Shown: positions 35,848-45,473, counted from the stretch's first letter. The stretch is 64,000 nt of DNA from Geothrix edaphica (GCF_030268045.1 NZ_BSDC01000003.1:248001-312000); one strand, 5' to 3'. Notes: generated by a model from the letters alone, not told the origin. Numbers and translations: made by a program.

Positions 35848-38829
35848 GTGATCATGCTTGCTCCTGGCACGCCCCTCTTGGATCTCCATACGCAGATGGA
35901 ACAAGCCAACCCCAGAGCCTCGAAGTTCTACCGGCAAGGTCTCCTCGCCCTGGCCTACTTTGCAACGGGGTGGCTGGGCCTGAAGACACCTTATGCGGGA
36001 ACGCACATCACCCTCATCTGGCTTCCCACGGGCATCGCGGTGGCCGCGCTCCTCCAATGGGGCCGTGGGGTCTGGCCCGGCATCGCCATGGGTGCCTTTC
36101 TGGTCAACCTCGCCATCGGTTCGACCTGGCACCTCGCCGCTGCCATCGCAGTGGGCAACACCTTCGCACCGATCCTCTGCCTGGCCTACCTCACCCGGTT
36201 CCAATTCGACACCGCCTTCTCCAGGCAGAAGGATGTCGGCCTATTCATTGTCGGGGCCGCCCTCGGCATGACCGTATCGGCCACGTTCGGCGTCGCAAGC
36301 CTCTCCCTGGCGGGGGCGATGCCGCTGAAAGCCGCCGGGCCCGCCTGGCTCTCCTGGTGGATGGGAGATACCGTGGGCGTGTTCCTGGCCGCCCCGCTCT
36401 TCCTGTCCCTCAACCGGAAAAACCTCGATCAGCTGAGGCAAGCCCAGAAGGAATACGCCCTCTGGCTCATGATCGCCGGCACAGTCGTGTGGCTGGCCTT
36501 CATCCATCCGCCTTCGCAGGCAGGCCGATCTCTGCCCATCGCCTTGCTGACCCTTCCCTTGCTCACCTGGGCTGGCCTGCGCTTTGGGAGAACCGGTACG
36601 GCCCTGGCCGGGCTGGCATTCTCCCTCGCCGCGGCGTGGGCCGTGCTCATGGGCCATGGGCTTTCCCGCTTCCTCAATCCCCAGCTCAGCCAATTGATCC
36701 TGTGGAGCTACATGACCGCCCTGGTCCTGACGGGTCTCCTGATCACGGCCCTGCAGGCCGAACGGGTGCGGATGGAGGACCGCCTCCGCGACCGGGAGGC
36801 GAAGCTCCGGGGGCTGTACGAGATGTCACCGCTGGGCATCGTGCTGACGGACATGCAGGGTCGCTACATCGAGTTCAACGACGCCTTCCAGGCCATGAGC
36901 GGCTACTCCGCGGAGGAACTCACCCGCCTCGACTACTGGGCCTTGACCCCTAAATCCTATGAAGCGGAGGAGGCCCGCCAGCTGGAATCCCTGAAGCGCA
37001 CCGGGCGCTACGGGCCTTACGAAAAGGAATACGTGCGCAAGGATGGCAGCCACATCTCCATCCAGCTCAACGGCATGCTGATGAAGCTGCCGGATGGCCA
37101 GCCGTCCATCTGGTCCATCATCGAAGACATCACCGCCCGCAAACGGATCGAGACGGACCTAAGGGTGGCGGCAACCGCCTTCGATTCCAGGGAGGCCATG
37201 ATCGTCACAGACGCCCAGGAGACCATCCTGCGGGTCAACCGGGCCTTCACCGAGATCACCGGCTACACCGCAGAGGAGGTCGTGGGACGAACGCCGCGCA
37301 TGTTCAAGTCGGGCCGCCACAATCAGGACTTCTACAAAGCGATGTGGGAGGCCATCGGGCAGGCCGGTGGTTGGCAGGGTGAGGTGTGGGACCAGCGCAA
37401 GAACGGTGAAGAGTACCCCAAATGGCTCACCATCTCCGCCGTCGCGGGGGAGGATGGGGTGGTCACCCACTACATCGGCACCCACTTCGATATCACGGCA
37501 CAGAAAAGGACCGAAGAGAAGATCCAGGCACTGGCCTTCTTCGATCAGCTAACGGGACTGCCCAACCGGACCCTCCTCCTGGATCGGCTGAAACAGACCA
37601 TGACCGCCACTGCGCGGAATGAGGGCCACGGCGCCCTGCTCTTCATCGACCTCGATCACTTCAAGAGGCTCAACGACACCTTGGGCCACGACCAGGGTGA
37701 CCTCCTCCTGAAGCAGGTCGCTCAGCGGCTGACGGCTTGCATCCGGGAAGGCGACACCGTCGCGCGGATCGGAGGCGACGAATTCGTGGTGGTCCTGCCA
37801 GGACTGAGTCCGGTCCTGGGGGAAGCCGCCCGGGCGACAGAGTTGGTAGGGGAGAAGATCATCCAAGCACTCAACGCCGACTACCAGCTGGGCGGACATC
37901 CCTACAGGAACACGGCGAGCGTGGGGGCCACCCTGTTCATGGGCAAGGACACCACCATTGACGACCTGATGAAACAGGCCGACCTGGCCATGTACCGCGC
38001 GAAGGAATCCGGGCGCAATGCCTTGCGGTTCTTCGACCCGGACATGGAAAGCGCCGTAATCAGTCGCGTTGCCCAGGAAAGGAGCCTGCGCGAGGCCATC
38101 GAGCAGCAGCAATTTTGTATCCATTACCAGGCTCAGGTCCAGGAGGATGGGGCCCTGACAGGTGCAGAAGCCCTGGTGCGTTGGCAGCATCCCGAACGGG
38201 GAACAGTGCTCCCTGCCGAGTTCATCCATCTGGCCGAGGAGACCGGCCTGATCCTGCCCTTGGGTCTGTGGGTCCTGAGGGCAGCCTGCGTTCAGCTGGC
38301 AGCGTGGAGCCAAGATCCCGGCATGGCCCATGTGACGATCGCCGTGAACGTCAGTCCCCGCCAATTCCGGCAGGCAGGCTTCGTGGACCAGTTGATCGAG
38401 GTGATCGGAAGCACGGGTGTGAACCCGGAACGGCTGAAGCTGGAACTGACCGAAGGCCTGCTGGTCGAGAATCCCGAAGAAGTCGCCGGCAAGATGACTC
38501 TCCTGAGGGCCAGGGGCGTGGGCTTCGCCCTGGATGATTTCGGAACGGGCTACTCCTCCCTGTCCTACTTGAAACGGATGCCATTCGACCTGCTGAAGAT
38601 CGACCAGTCTTTCGTCCAGGATGTGTTGACCGATCCCAATGATGCCGAAATCGCCCGCACCATCGTGGCGCTGGCCGAGAGCCTCAGCCTGGGTGTCATC
38701 GCCGAGGGCGTAGAGACCGTCGAGCAGCGGGACTTCCTGGCCAGCATCGGGTGCCATGCCTTCCAGGGGTACCTTTTCAGCCGGCCTCTTCCTGTCAACG
38801 AGTTCGAGGCGCTCGTCAGACGGGGGTGA
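35848..38829 (+). CDS. MASE1-PAS-PAS-GGDEF-EAL c-di-GMP protein
   Basis: A 993-residue membrane sensor that could make and break c-di-GMP. An N-terminal MASE1 domain of eight or so helices (residues about 30-305) is followed by two PAS domains (about 318-435 and 437-560), the GGDEF domain with GGDEF at 642-646 and an inhibitory-site R-E-G-D at 633-636 five residues upstream, and the EAL domain with E774-A775-L776, DDFGTGYSS and AEGVE. Both catalytic sites look intact. The gene is visibly richer in A/T and uses more mixed codons than its neighbours, which hints at transfer. Start is GTG 35848 or ATG 35854, both without a strong ribosome-binding site. Its 3' end overlaps the convergent carboxyltransferase by 14 bp. 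Confidence 0.94.
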   Translation: MIMLAPGTPLLDLHTQMEQANPRASKFYRQGLLALAYFATGWLGLKTPYAGTHITLIWLPTGIAVAALLQWGRGVWPGIAMGAFLVNLAIGSTWHLAAAIAVGNTFAPILCLAYLTRFQFDTAFSRQKDVGLFIVGAALGMTVSATFGVASLSLAGAMPLKAAGPAWLSWWMGDTVGVFLAAPLFLSLNRKNLDQLRQAQKEYALWLMIAGTVVWLAFIHPPSQAGRSLPIALLTLPLLTWAGLRFGRTGTALAGLAFSLAAAWAVLMGHGLSRFLNPQLSQLILWSYMTALVLTGLLITALQAERVRMEDRLRDREAKLRGLYEMSPLGIVLTDMQGRYIEFNDAFQAMSGYSAEELTRLDYWALTPKSYEAEEARQLESLKRTGRYGPYEKEYVRKDGSHISIQLNGMLMKLPDGQPSIWSIIEDITARKRIETDLRVAATAFDSREAMIVTDAQETILRVNRAFTEITGYTAEEVVGRTPRMFKSGRHNQDFYKAMWEAIGQAGGWQGEVWDQRKNGEEYPKWLTISAVAGEDGVVTHYIGTHFDITAQKRTEEKIQALAFFDQLTGLPNRTLLLDRLKQTMTATARNEGHGALLFIDLDHFKRLNDTLGHDQGDLLLKQVAQRLTACIREGDTVARIGGDEFVVVLPGLSPVLGEAARATELVGEKIIQALNADYQLGGHPYRNTASVGATLFMGKDTTIDDLMKQADLAMYRAKESGRNALRFFDPDMESAVISRVAQERSLREAIEQQQFCIHYQAQVQEDGALTGAEALVRWQHPERGTVLPAEFIHLAEETGLILPLGLWVLRAACVQLAAWSQDPGMAHVTIAVNVSPRQFRQAGFVDQLIEVIGSTGVNPERLKLELTEGLLVENPEEVAGKMTLLRARGVGFALDDFGTGYSSLSYLKRMPFDLLKIDQSFVQDVLTDPNDAEIARTIVALAESLSLGVIAEGVETVEQRDFLASIGCHAFQGYLFSRPLPVNEFEALVRRG

Positions 38830-40339
38830 CAGCCCGCCGCTTGGCGGGCCAGACCTCGCGGCGGCGGGCGCGGGCGAGGCGGGTGATGAGCTCGCGGCGG
38901 AGATCGGCGGGGTCCACGATGGCGTCCACGTGGAGGTCGGCGCCGAGCTTCTTGAGGTTGATGTCCTCGTTGTACTCGTCGCGGAGCTGCTGGACGAAGG
39001 CCGCGCGCTCCGCTTCCGGCTTCTCGGCGATCTTGTTGGCGAAGACGGCGTTCACCGCGGCCTCGGCCCCCATGACGGCGATGCTGGCCGTGGGCAGGGC
39101 CAGGGTGGCGTCGGGATCGAACCCCGGCCCGCTCATGGCATAGAGCCCCGCACCATAAGCCTTGCGCACCACCACGCAGATGCGGGGCGTGCTGCAGCTG
39201 GCCATGGCGCTGATCATCTTCGCGCCGTGGCGGATGATGCCCTGCTTCTCCACGGCGCTGCCGATCATGAAGCCCGGCACGTCGCTGAGGAACACCAGGG
39301 GGATGCCGAAGGCATCGCAGAGCGTCATGAACCGCGTGGCCTTGTCGGCGCTGTCCACGAACAGCACGCCGCCCTTCACCCGAGGCTGGTTGGCCAGGAT
39401 GCCCACGGGCTTGCCGTCGAGGCGCGCCAGGCCCGTGATGATCTCGCCCGCGAAGAGCTTCTTCACCTCCAGGAAGCTGCCCTCGTCGACCAGGCCCTCG
39501 ATGAAGTCCTTCATCTGGAAGGGGCTGTTGATGTCCTTGGGGACGAGGCCTCCCAGAGCCTTCGCCTTGGGAGAGACCGCCTTCGGCGGAACGGCGGGAA
39601 GTGTGTCTTCGCAGTGCTGGGGGAAGTAGGAGAGATACTGGCGGCAGAGGGCGATGGCCTCCGGCTCGGTCTTGCAGAGGAAGTCGCCGCAGCCGCTCAC
39701 GGAGCAGTGCATGCGCGCACCGCCGAGATCCTCGAGGCTGATCTTCTCTCCGATGACCATCTCGGCCATGCGGGGCGAGCCCAGATACATGCTGGCGTTG
39801 CCCTCCACCATCATCACCACGTCGCAGAAGGCGGGGATGTAGGCGCCGCCGGCCGCCGAGGGTCCGAAGAGCAGGCAGACCTGGGGCACCAGGCCCGAGA
39901 GTGCCACCTCCATGTGGAAGATGGTACCGGCGTGGCGCCGGCCCGGGAACATGTCGAGCTGGTCCGTGATGCGCGCCCCGGCGCTGTCCACCAGATAGAG
40001 CATGGGCACCTTCAGGCGCATCGCCACCTCCTGGATGCGGATGATCTTCTCCACCGTGCGGGCGCCCCAGCTGCCGGCCTTGATGGTGCTGTCGTTGGCC
40101 ATGAGCGCCACCGGGCGGCCGTCCACCGTGGCCGTGCCCGTGATCACGCCATCGGCGGGCAGGTCCTTGTGCAGCGCGTTGGCGAAGAGGCCGTCCTCCA
40201 CGAAGCTGCCCTCGTCCACCAGCAGGTGGATGCGCTCACGGGCGAAGAGCTTGCCCACTTCCGTGTTCTTCTCGTGGGCCTTGGACGAGCCGCCCTTCTT
40301 GATGCGCTCAACTTCCGAATGGAACTGATCCAGCTGCAT
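38816..40339 (-). CDS. Acyl-CoA carboxylase carboxyltransferase subunit (PccB/MccB type)
   Basis: Moves CO2 from biotin to an acyl-CoA. 507 residues with the two crotonase-fold halves: N-half GPSAAGGAYIPAFCDVVMMVEGNASMYL with FMTLCDAFGIPLVFLSDVPGFMIG in the C-half. It is a single-chain PccB/MccB/YngE-type subunit, not AccA/AccD. The adjacent MFS, aminotransferase and SDR genes do not name its substrate; methylcrotonyl-CoA is attractive because of the enoyl-CoA hydratase and biotinyl proteins at 54.9-56.2 kb, but propionyl-CoA is also possible. No partner carboxylase is adjacent; accC at 21204 may be shared. Single gene. Confidence 0.9.
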   Translation of the reverse strand: MQLDQFHSEVERIKKGGSSKAHEKNTEVGKLFARERIHLLVDEGSFVEDGLFANALHKDLPADGVITGTATVDGRPVALMANDSTIKAGSWGARTVEKIIRIQEVAMRLKVPMLYLVDSAGARITDQLDMFPGRRHAGTIFHMEVALSGLVPQVCLLFGPSAAGGAYIPAFCDVVMMVEGNASMYLGSPRMAEMVIGEKISLEDLGGARMHCSVSGCGDFLCKTEPEAIALCRQYLSYFPQHCEDTLPAVPPKAVSPKAKALGGLVPKDINSPFQMKDFIEGLVDEGSFLEVKKLFAGEIITGLARLDGKPVGILANQPRVKGGVLFVDSADKATRFMTLCDAFGIPLVFLSDVPGFMIGSAVEKQGIIRHGAKMISAMASCSTPRICVVVRKAYGAGLYAMSGPGFDPDATLALPTASIAVMGAEAAVNAVFANKIAEKPEAERAAFVQQLRDEYNEDINLKKLGADLHVDAIVDPADLRRELITRLARARRREVWPAKRRAVTPV

Positions 40340-40394
40340 GGGTACCTCGGGATGGATCCTTCAGCATAGCGGCCCGGCATGCCATTCTGGAGGG

Positions 40395-41594
40395 ATGCTG
40401 GACGCAGACGGATCGAGGCGGACCGGGTTCCTGACGGTGCCTTTCTTCGTGGTCTGCGTTTTCTACTTCCTGGTGTTCGCGGCCGGATACCAGCTGTTCC
40501 CCGTGGTGCCGCTGCGCCTGCGGGAGCTGGGTGCGAACCTGGCGGAGAGTGGCCGCTTCCAGACGGCCTTCATGCTCGGATCAGGATTCGGCGCGCTGTT
40601 CACGGGGCCCCTGGGCGACCGCCTGGGGCCGCGCCGCGTGCTGCGCGTGGCCTCCCTGGCGGTGGTGGGGATCCTCGTGGTCTACGCGCTGCTGAAGGTG
40701 CGCTGGGTGTTCTACCTGCTGGCGCCGCTGCACGGCCTGCTGTGGTCCGCCCTGCGCACGGCCTCTGTGGCCAAGGTCGGCGGCATCCTGCCCCTGGAGC
40801 ACCGGGCCCAGGGGCTGTCCATCTTCGGCCTCACGGGCCCCGGCGGCGTGGCGGTGGGCCCCCTGGTGGGCCTCTGGTTGATGCCCCACCTGGGCTTCAC
40901 CTGGATGCTGGTGCTGCTGGCGGGCGTGTTCGCGCTGCTGTATGCCCTCATCGGCGCTCTGCCCCGGGAGGCCACCCGCGAGATCGAGGGCCCGGTCTTC
41001 CAGTGGCCGGACCGCTCCGTCTGGGGAGGCGTGGCCGTGATGGGCCTGGTGGGCCTCAGCTTCCGCCCCATGACGCCTTACAGTGCCCAAGAAGCCAAGG
41101 CCCTGGGCATGGCCTGGCCAGCGGCGTTCCTGACCTGCTTCGCCCTGGGCATGATGGCCATGCGCGGCCTGCTGGCGCTGACCGGCATGGGCCGGCGGCC
41201 CGTGGCGCTGATGCCGGGCATGGCCGCCCTGACTGCCGTGGGCTACGCCATGCTGGCCTTCCTGCCCGGGGGCCTGGCCCGGCACCTGTCCTCAGGCCTC
41301 GTCTACGGCGCCGGCTACGGCATGGTGCACACCCTGATGCTCACCCACCTCATGGAGACCACGCCGCCCCAGCGCCGGGGCGCGGCCACGGGGGCCTTCT
41401 TCTTCGCCTTCGATGCCGCCACGGCCCTGGGCTCCCTGGGCCTCGGCTGGGTCATGCAGCACGGCGGTTTCCGCTGGGGCTGGGCCATCGGCGCGGGCCT
41501 GATGACCCTCTCCATCCCCGTGGCCCACCGCGTCGTCGGCAGGCGCCCGACCCTGGCCAGCGGTCCGGATCCCTCTGTCATCCTTGAGGCATGA
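40395..41594 (+). CDS. MFS transporter (first of a tandem pair)
   Basis: A 399-residue, 12-helix transporter. The N-terminal half has PVVPLRLRELGANLAESGRF and GPLGDRLGPRR, the last being the conserved MFS loop between helices 2 and 3. GGAGGG lies directly before the ATG with almost no spacer. The next gene is a clear paralogue that overlaps it by 4 nt, so the pair is co-transcribed and coupled. Substrate is unknown. Confidence 0.88.
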   Translation: MLDADGSRRTGFLTVPFFVVCVFYFLVFAAGYQLFPVVPLRLRELGANLAESGRFQTAFMLGSGFGALFTGPLGDRLGPRRVLRVASLAVVGILVVYALLKVRWVFYLLAPLHGLLWSALRTASVAKVGGILPLEHRAQGLSIFGLTGPGGVAVGPLVGLWLMPHLGFTWMLVLLAGVFALLYALIGALPREATREIEGPVFQWPDRSVWGGVAVMGLVGLSFRPMTPYSAQEAKALGMAWPAAFLTCFALGMMAMRGLLALTGMGRRPVALMPGMAALTAVGYAMLAFLPGGLARHLSSGLVYGAGYGMVHTLMLTHLMETTPPQRRGAATGAFFFAFDAATALGSLGLGWVMQHGGFRWGWAIGAGLMTLSIPVAHRVVGRRPTLASGPDPSVILEA

Positions 41595-42736
41595 AGGATC
41601 TTTCAAGCTCCCGGCCCCGCCTGATGACCCGGCAGTTCGCCCTGGTCTGGGCCATCACCTTCGTGACCTTCTTTGCGGCCTTCCAGCTCTTCCCCACGGT
41701 GCCGCTGCGCCTGCGGGAATTGGGGGCGAGCCTGGCGGAGAGCGGCCGGTTCATGAGCCTCTTCACGGCCGGCAGCGCCCTGGGCGCCCTGTTCACGGGG
41801 CCCCTGGGTGACCGCGTGGGGCACCGCCGCCTGGTGGTCCTCTCCGCCTCGCTCTACGCATTCTTCCTGGCCGCCTATGCCCTGATGCCCGTGCGCTGGG
41901 GCTTCTACCTGCTGGCCTTCCCCCACGGCATCGTGTGGTCGGGCCTGCTGACGGCCACCATGGCCTCGCTCTCCCATGTGCTGCCGGAAGACCGCCGGGC
42001 CGACGGGCTCAGCCTCTACGGGCTGGCCAGTCCGGGCGGCGTCATCGTGGGCCCTCTCCTCGGATTGTGGATCCAGCAGCACTGGGGCTTTGCACCCATC
42101 GGCTGGTACTTGGCCGTCCTGTTCCTCGCCCTCGGGGCCCTGGGCACCACCCTGCCCAAGGACCACCCGCACGGCCGGGCCGAGGGCTTCCAGTGGCCCG
42201 ATCCCTCGGCGCTGGGCCCCAGCCTCGTGCTCTTCTGCGTGGCGCTCGGCTACGGCGCCCTGGGCAGCTACACAGCCCAGGAGGCGCTGGCCCTGGGGAT
42301 GCCGCTGCCCTCGGCCTTCCTCTCCTTCATGGCCGTGGGCATGGTGCTCATGCGGATCGTCATGCTGCGACGGGGCTTCGGGAAGCGTCCCATCCGCAAG
42401 CTGCCGGGCATGCTTGCCGGCGCCCTGGTGGGCATGGTCCTGCTGGCCGCGCTGCCCGGCGGCACCGCGCGCCACGTGGCCTCCGCCATCATCTACGGCG
42501 CGGGGTACAGCATGGTGCACACGCTGCTCAACGCGAAGCTCCTGGAGACCGCGGATCCCAAGCGGCGGGGATCGGCCTTCGGCGCCCTGCTCTTCGCCTT
42601 CGACTCGGGCATCGGCCTCGGCAGCTTCGGCCTGGGCTGGGTCATCGGCAGCTACGGCTACCGCCTGGGCTGGGCGCTGGGCGCCCTGGCCATCCTGGCC
42701 GCCCTGCCCATCGCCTCGCGGCTCGCCCGGGACTGA
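41591..42736 (+). CDS. MFS transporter (second of a tandem pair)
   Basis: A 381-residue transporter that shares the PTVPLRLRELGASLAESGRF, GPLGDRVGHRR and YSMVHTLL segments with the preceding gene, showing a local duplication. The ATG overlaps the upstream TGA (ATGA). Both proteins have similar lengths and conserved helix order, so they may form one heteromeric unit or carry related substrates. Neither substrate nor partner is clear. It converges with the DUF302 gene 4 bp away. Confidence 0.88.
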   Translation: MKDLSSSRPRLMTRQFALVWAITFVTFFAAFQLFPTVPLRLRELGASLAESGRFMSLFTAGSALGALFTGPLGDRVGHRRLVVLSASLYAFFLAAYALMPVRWGFYLLAFPHGIVWSGLLTATMASLSHVLPEDRRADGLSLYGLASPGGVIVGPLLGLWIQQHWGFAPIGWYLAVLFLALGALGTTLPKDHPHGRAEGFQWPDPSALGPSLVLFCVALGYGALGSYTAQEALALGMPLPSAFLSFMAVGMVLMRIVMLRRGFGKRPIRKLPGMLAGALVGMVLLAALPGGTARHVASAIIYGAGYSMVHTLLNAKLLETADPKRRGSAFGALLFAFDSGIGLGSFGLGWVIGSYGYRLGWALGALAILAALPIASRLARD

Positions 42737-42740
42737 GCCC

Positions 42741-43127
42741 TCAGAGCGTCTGCTTGAAGGCCTCCTGGAGCTTCGCCCGCACCGCCTCGGCATGGTGTTT
42801 GAGGCCTGGGTTGTCGATGGCCGCCATGGAGGCAACCGGATCCACAAACGAGAGCTCGATGCCACCCTCGACACCCCGCAGGATCACGTTGCAGGGCAGC
42901 ATAACGCCCACGCGCGGTTCCAGTTCCAGGGCCCCCTTGGCAAAGGCGGGGTTGCAGGCCCCCAGGATCCGGTAGAGGCCCACTTCCGCGCCGAGCTTGG
43001 CGCGCAGGGTCGCCTCCACGTCGATCTCGGAGAGGATGCCGAAGCCCTGGTCCGCCAGGGCCTTCCTCACCTTCGCGTCCACCTCCGCCGGATCGCCCTT
43101 CAGGATCTTGGTCATGCAGTAGCTCAT
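42741..43127 (-). CDS. DUF302-family protein
   Basis: A 128-residue protein. The stretch GFGILSEIDVEATLRAKLGAEVGLYRILGACNPAFAKGALELEPRVGVMLPCNVIL matches the DUF302 fold, which is widespread and of unknown function, sometimes linked to metals or thiols. Two Cys residues of this fold, in GACNPAFA and LPCNVIL, are kept. GGAGGGG precedes the ATG at 43127. Single gene; 98 bp separates it from the SDR gene. Confidence 0.85.
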   Translation of the reverse strand: MSYCMTKILKGDPAEVDAKVRKALADQGFGILSEIDVEATLRAKLGAEVGLYRILGACNPAFAKGALELEPRVGVMLPCNVILRGVEGGIELSFVDPVASMAAIDNPGLKHHAEAVRAKLQEAFKQTL

Positions 43128-43225
43128 CGCCCCTCCTCCCCGGTCAAGGCCCAGCCCCGTGGCATGCACGCTACCGCCCGCCGGCCTCGCCCGCAAGCAG
43201 GTTCCAATCCAGGGTTGGGGTGGGC

Positions 43226-43993
43226 CTACGCTCGCCGGTGCAGCTTGTGGACGGCGGCCTGGTCGACGCACTTCACGAGGATCTCGTCGATGTTCACATG
43301 ATCCGGGAGCATGAGGCACCAGCGCACGCACTCGGCCACATCCATGGCGGTGAGGGGCTTCACGCCCTGGTAGACGGCCTTGGCCTTGTCGCCGTCCTTG
43401 AGACGCACGTTGGAGAACTCGGTCTCGGCCATGCCCGGGTCCACAGAGGTGACGCGGATCTGCTCGCCGTTCACTTCCAGGCGCAGGCTCTGCGCCATGG
43501 CCTTCACGCCGAACTTCGATGCGCAGTAGACGCTGCCGCCCTCGTAGGGCTGGTGGCCGGCCGTGGAGCCGATGAAGAACACATGGCCCCAGCCCGCCTG
43601 GCGAATGTGCGGCAGGCCCGCACGGATCGTCTTCACCACGCCCTCGACGTTGGTCCGCATCATGGCTTCCAGGTCCTCGTCCGGCGTCTCCCACAGCTTG
43701 TAGGTGCCGCTGGCCAGGCCTGCATTGGCGACCAGCACATGCAGCCCACCCAGCGCCGCCGCGGCCTCGGCCACGAAGGTGTCCACGCTGGCGGTGTGGC
43801 GGGTATCCACGGCCCCGGCGAAGACCTTCACGCCGTGGGCCTTGCTGAGCTCGCTCGCCAGGGCCTGCACGCGCTCCACGCGGCGGGCGCCCAGGGCCAG
43901 GTGGCAGCCCTGGGCGGCCAGCAGCCGCGCCATGGCTTCGCCGAAGCCGCTGGAGGCGCCGGTGATGAGGACGATGGGATGCTCGGGACGCAT
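43226..43993 (-). CDS. Short-chain dehydrogenase, YdfG-like
   Basis: NAD(P)-dependent oxidoreductase of 255 residues. Rossmann motif TGASSGFG at residues 11-18, NAG motif, Ser in FIGSTAG, Tyr156 and Lys160 (YCASK). The similarity to YdfG-type 3-hydroxy acid/serine dehydrogenases is clear but the substrate is not. GGAGT is 4 nt before the ATG at 43993. It lies 17 bp downstream of the aminotransferase and probably shares its transcript, which would fit amino-acid or hydroxy-acid metabolism. Confidence 0.9.
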   Translation of the reverse strand: MRPEHPIVLITGASSGFGEAMARLLAAQGCHLALGARRVERVQALASELSKAHGVKVFAGAVDTRHTASVDTFVAEAAAALGGLHVLVANAGLASGTYKLWETPDEDLEAMMRTNVEGVVKTIRAGLPHIRQAGWGHVFFIGSTAGHQPYEGGSVYCASKFGVKAMAQSLRLEVNGEQIRVTSVDPGMAETEFSNVRLKDGDKAKAVYQGVKPLTAMDVAECVRWCLMLPDHVNIDEILVKCVDQAAVHKLHRRA

Positions 43994-44010
43994 GGGGACT
44001 CCTGGATGGG

Positions 44011-45366
44011 CTAGCGGAAGGTGCGGTGGAACTCGCCGAGAGCCTGCACCACCTTCTGGAGTTTGTCCGTGGGCGGCAGGATGGTGGTGCGGAAGTGCGC
44101 GGTGCCCTCGGCCTGGCCGAAGCCGGAGCCCGGCACCACGCAGATGCCCGTCTGTTCCAGCAGGGCCATGGCGTAGTCGAAGTCCGTGCGGCCGGGGGGC
44201 AGGGAGATGCTGGGGAAGGCGTACATGGCCCCCGCGATCACGTTGCAGGTGATCCCCTCGATGCGGTTCAGGCCCTCGGCCAGCAGGATGGCGCGCTGCT
44301 TCAGCGTGTCCAGGATGGCCGTCTTCTCCGCCGCGTACTGGCCGTGGGAGGGCATGCCGGGCTTCGGGGGGCGCACCATGGCGTAGGTGGCCGCCTGGCC
44401 GGCGAGGTTGGCGCAGAGGCTCACGCTCTGCAGCTTCAGGATCTGCGCGGCCACGTCCTCGGGCACATTCCGGAACTCGAAGTAGCCGCCCCGCACCCCG
44501 CACTCGCCCAGGAAGCCCTTGGAGCAGGAGTGGAAGCTGAAGAGGGAGACGTCCCTCGCCTCCAGCTGGTGGAGCACCTTGGCGAAGGACACGAACTCGT
44601 CGCCCGGGAGGTAGATGTTCTCCTGGTAGACCTCGTCGGCCAGGATCGTCAGCCCGTGGTCCCTGGCGAAGCCGATGACCATCTCGATGTTGGCCTCGTC
44701 CAGCACCGCGCCCGTGGGGTTGCCGGGATTGATGACGCAGATGGCCTTCACGTGGGTGCCCTCGGCCTTCGCCTGGGCCAGGGAGGCTTCCAGCATGGTG
44801 CGGCTCAGCTTCCAGCCGTTGGCCTCATCCAGGAAGTAGGGCACCATGCGCCCCTCGTAGAGCGTAATGGTGGCCGAATAGAGCGGGTACTGGGGGATGG
44901 GGACCATGATGCCGTCCTGCGGACCGCTGATGAGCAGGCGCAGGGCGGTCTGCACGCCCTTGCTGGCGCCATCCGTGAGGAAGATGGCATCGGGGTCCAC
45001 GCCGATATGGTCGCGCTCCAGGATGAACTCGGCCACGGCCTCGCGGATGAAGCGCACGCCCCGGCTTTCGCTGTAGGCCCCGAGGCCATGCTTCGTGCCG
45101 GCCAGGATGGCCCGGGCGGCTTCGATCACGTCCGCCGGGAAGGCGGTGGGCGCCAGCTCCATGAGCGCCGGGTACTCGCAGAGGGCCAGGATCTGCCGGT
45201 TCCAGGTGAGGGGCTTCTGGCCCAGGGACTGGGGGTTGCCGATGTTGCAGTAGATGACCTCGCGGCCCTGCTTCTCCAGCTCCGCCGCCCGGGCCACGAT
45301 GGGCCCCCGCACAGCGTATTCGGTCTCGAGGACGGCCTTGCCCAAGTCGGTCAATCGGATGGTCAT
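44011..45366 (-). CDS. Alanine aminotransferase-like PLP enzyme (eukaryotic ALT type)
   Basis: Transfers an amino group between alanine and 2-oxoglutarate by homology. 451 residues, fold type I. The segments IGNPQSLGQKPLTWNRQILALCEYP near residue 42 and SFHSCSKGFLGECGVRGGYFE near residue 277 are characteristic of the eukaryotic ALT branch rather than bacterial AlaA. The PLP Lys is Lys283 (in SCSKGF), and NPGNPTGAVL binds the substrate carboxylate region. First gene of an operon with the SDR at 43226. No upstream promoter is evident in the 165 bp to the acyl-CoA dehydrogenase gene, which is divergent. Confidence 0.9.
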   Translation of the reverse strand: MTIRLTDLGKAVLETEYAVRGPIVARAAELEKQGREVIYCNIGNPQSLGQKPLTWNRQILALCEYPALMELAPTAFPADVIEAARAILAGTKHGLGAYSESRGVRFIREAVAEFILERDHIGVDPDAIFLTDGASKGVQTALRLLISGPQDGIMVPIPQYPLYSATITLYEGRMVPYFLDEANGWKLSRTMLEASLAQAKAEGTHVKAICVINPGNPTGAVLDEANIEMVIGFARDHGLTILADEVYQENIYLPGDEFVSFAKVLHQLEARDVSLFSFHSCSKGFLGECGVRGGYFEFRNVPEDVAAQILKLQSVSLCANLAGQAATYAMVRPPKPGMPSHGQYAAEKTAILDTLKQRAILLAEGLNRIEGITCNVIAGAMYAFPSISLPPGRTDFDYAMALLEQTGICVVPGSGFGQAEGTAHFRTTILPPTDKLQKVVQALGEFHRTFR

Positions 45367-45444
45367 GGGTACTCCAACCCTCGAGTTTAACCCGGGCCCA
45401 TGGTGTGACCGCCGTCATCCTACTTCGCGTCAGGACCTCCAGCC

Positions 45445-45473
45445 TTGGGGAGCCGGGGACGGGCAGATAGACT
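45445..45473 (+). promoter_or_regulatory. Candidate promoter of the acyl-CoA dehydrogenase gene
   Basis: TTGGGG at 45445-45450, 17-bp spacer, TAGACT at 45468-45473. The -35 matches only its first three bases. Confidence 0.45.

Noticed and set aside
41591-41594. Frameshift joining the two MFS genes
   Set aside because: The ATGA overlap is normal coupling and each gene has a full set of helices.
43695-44503. Extension of the SDR gene into the aminotransferase
   Set aside because: Residues before the MRPEHPIVL start are Arg/Pro-rich, without domain features, and lie inside the aminotransferase gene.
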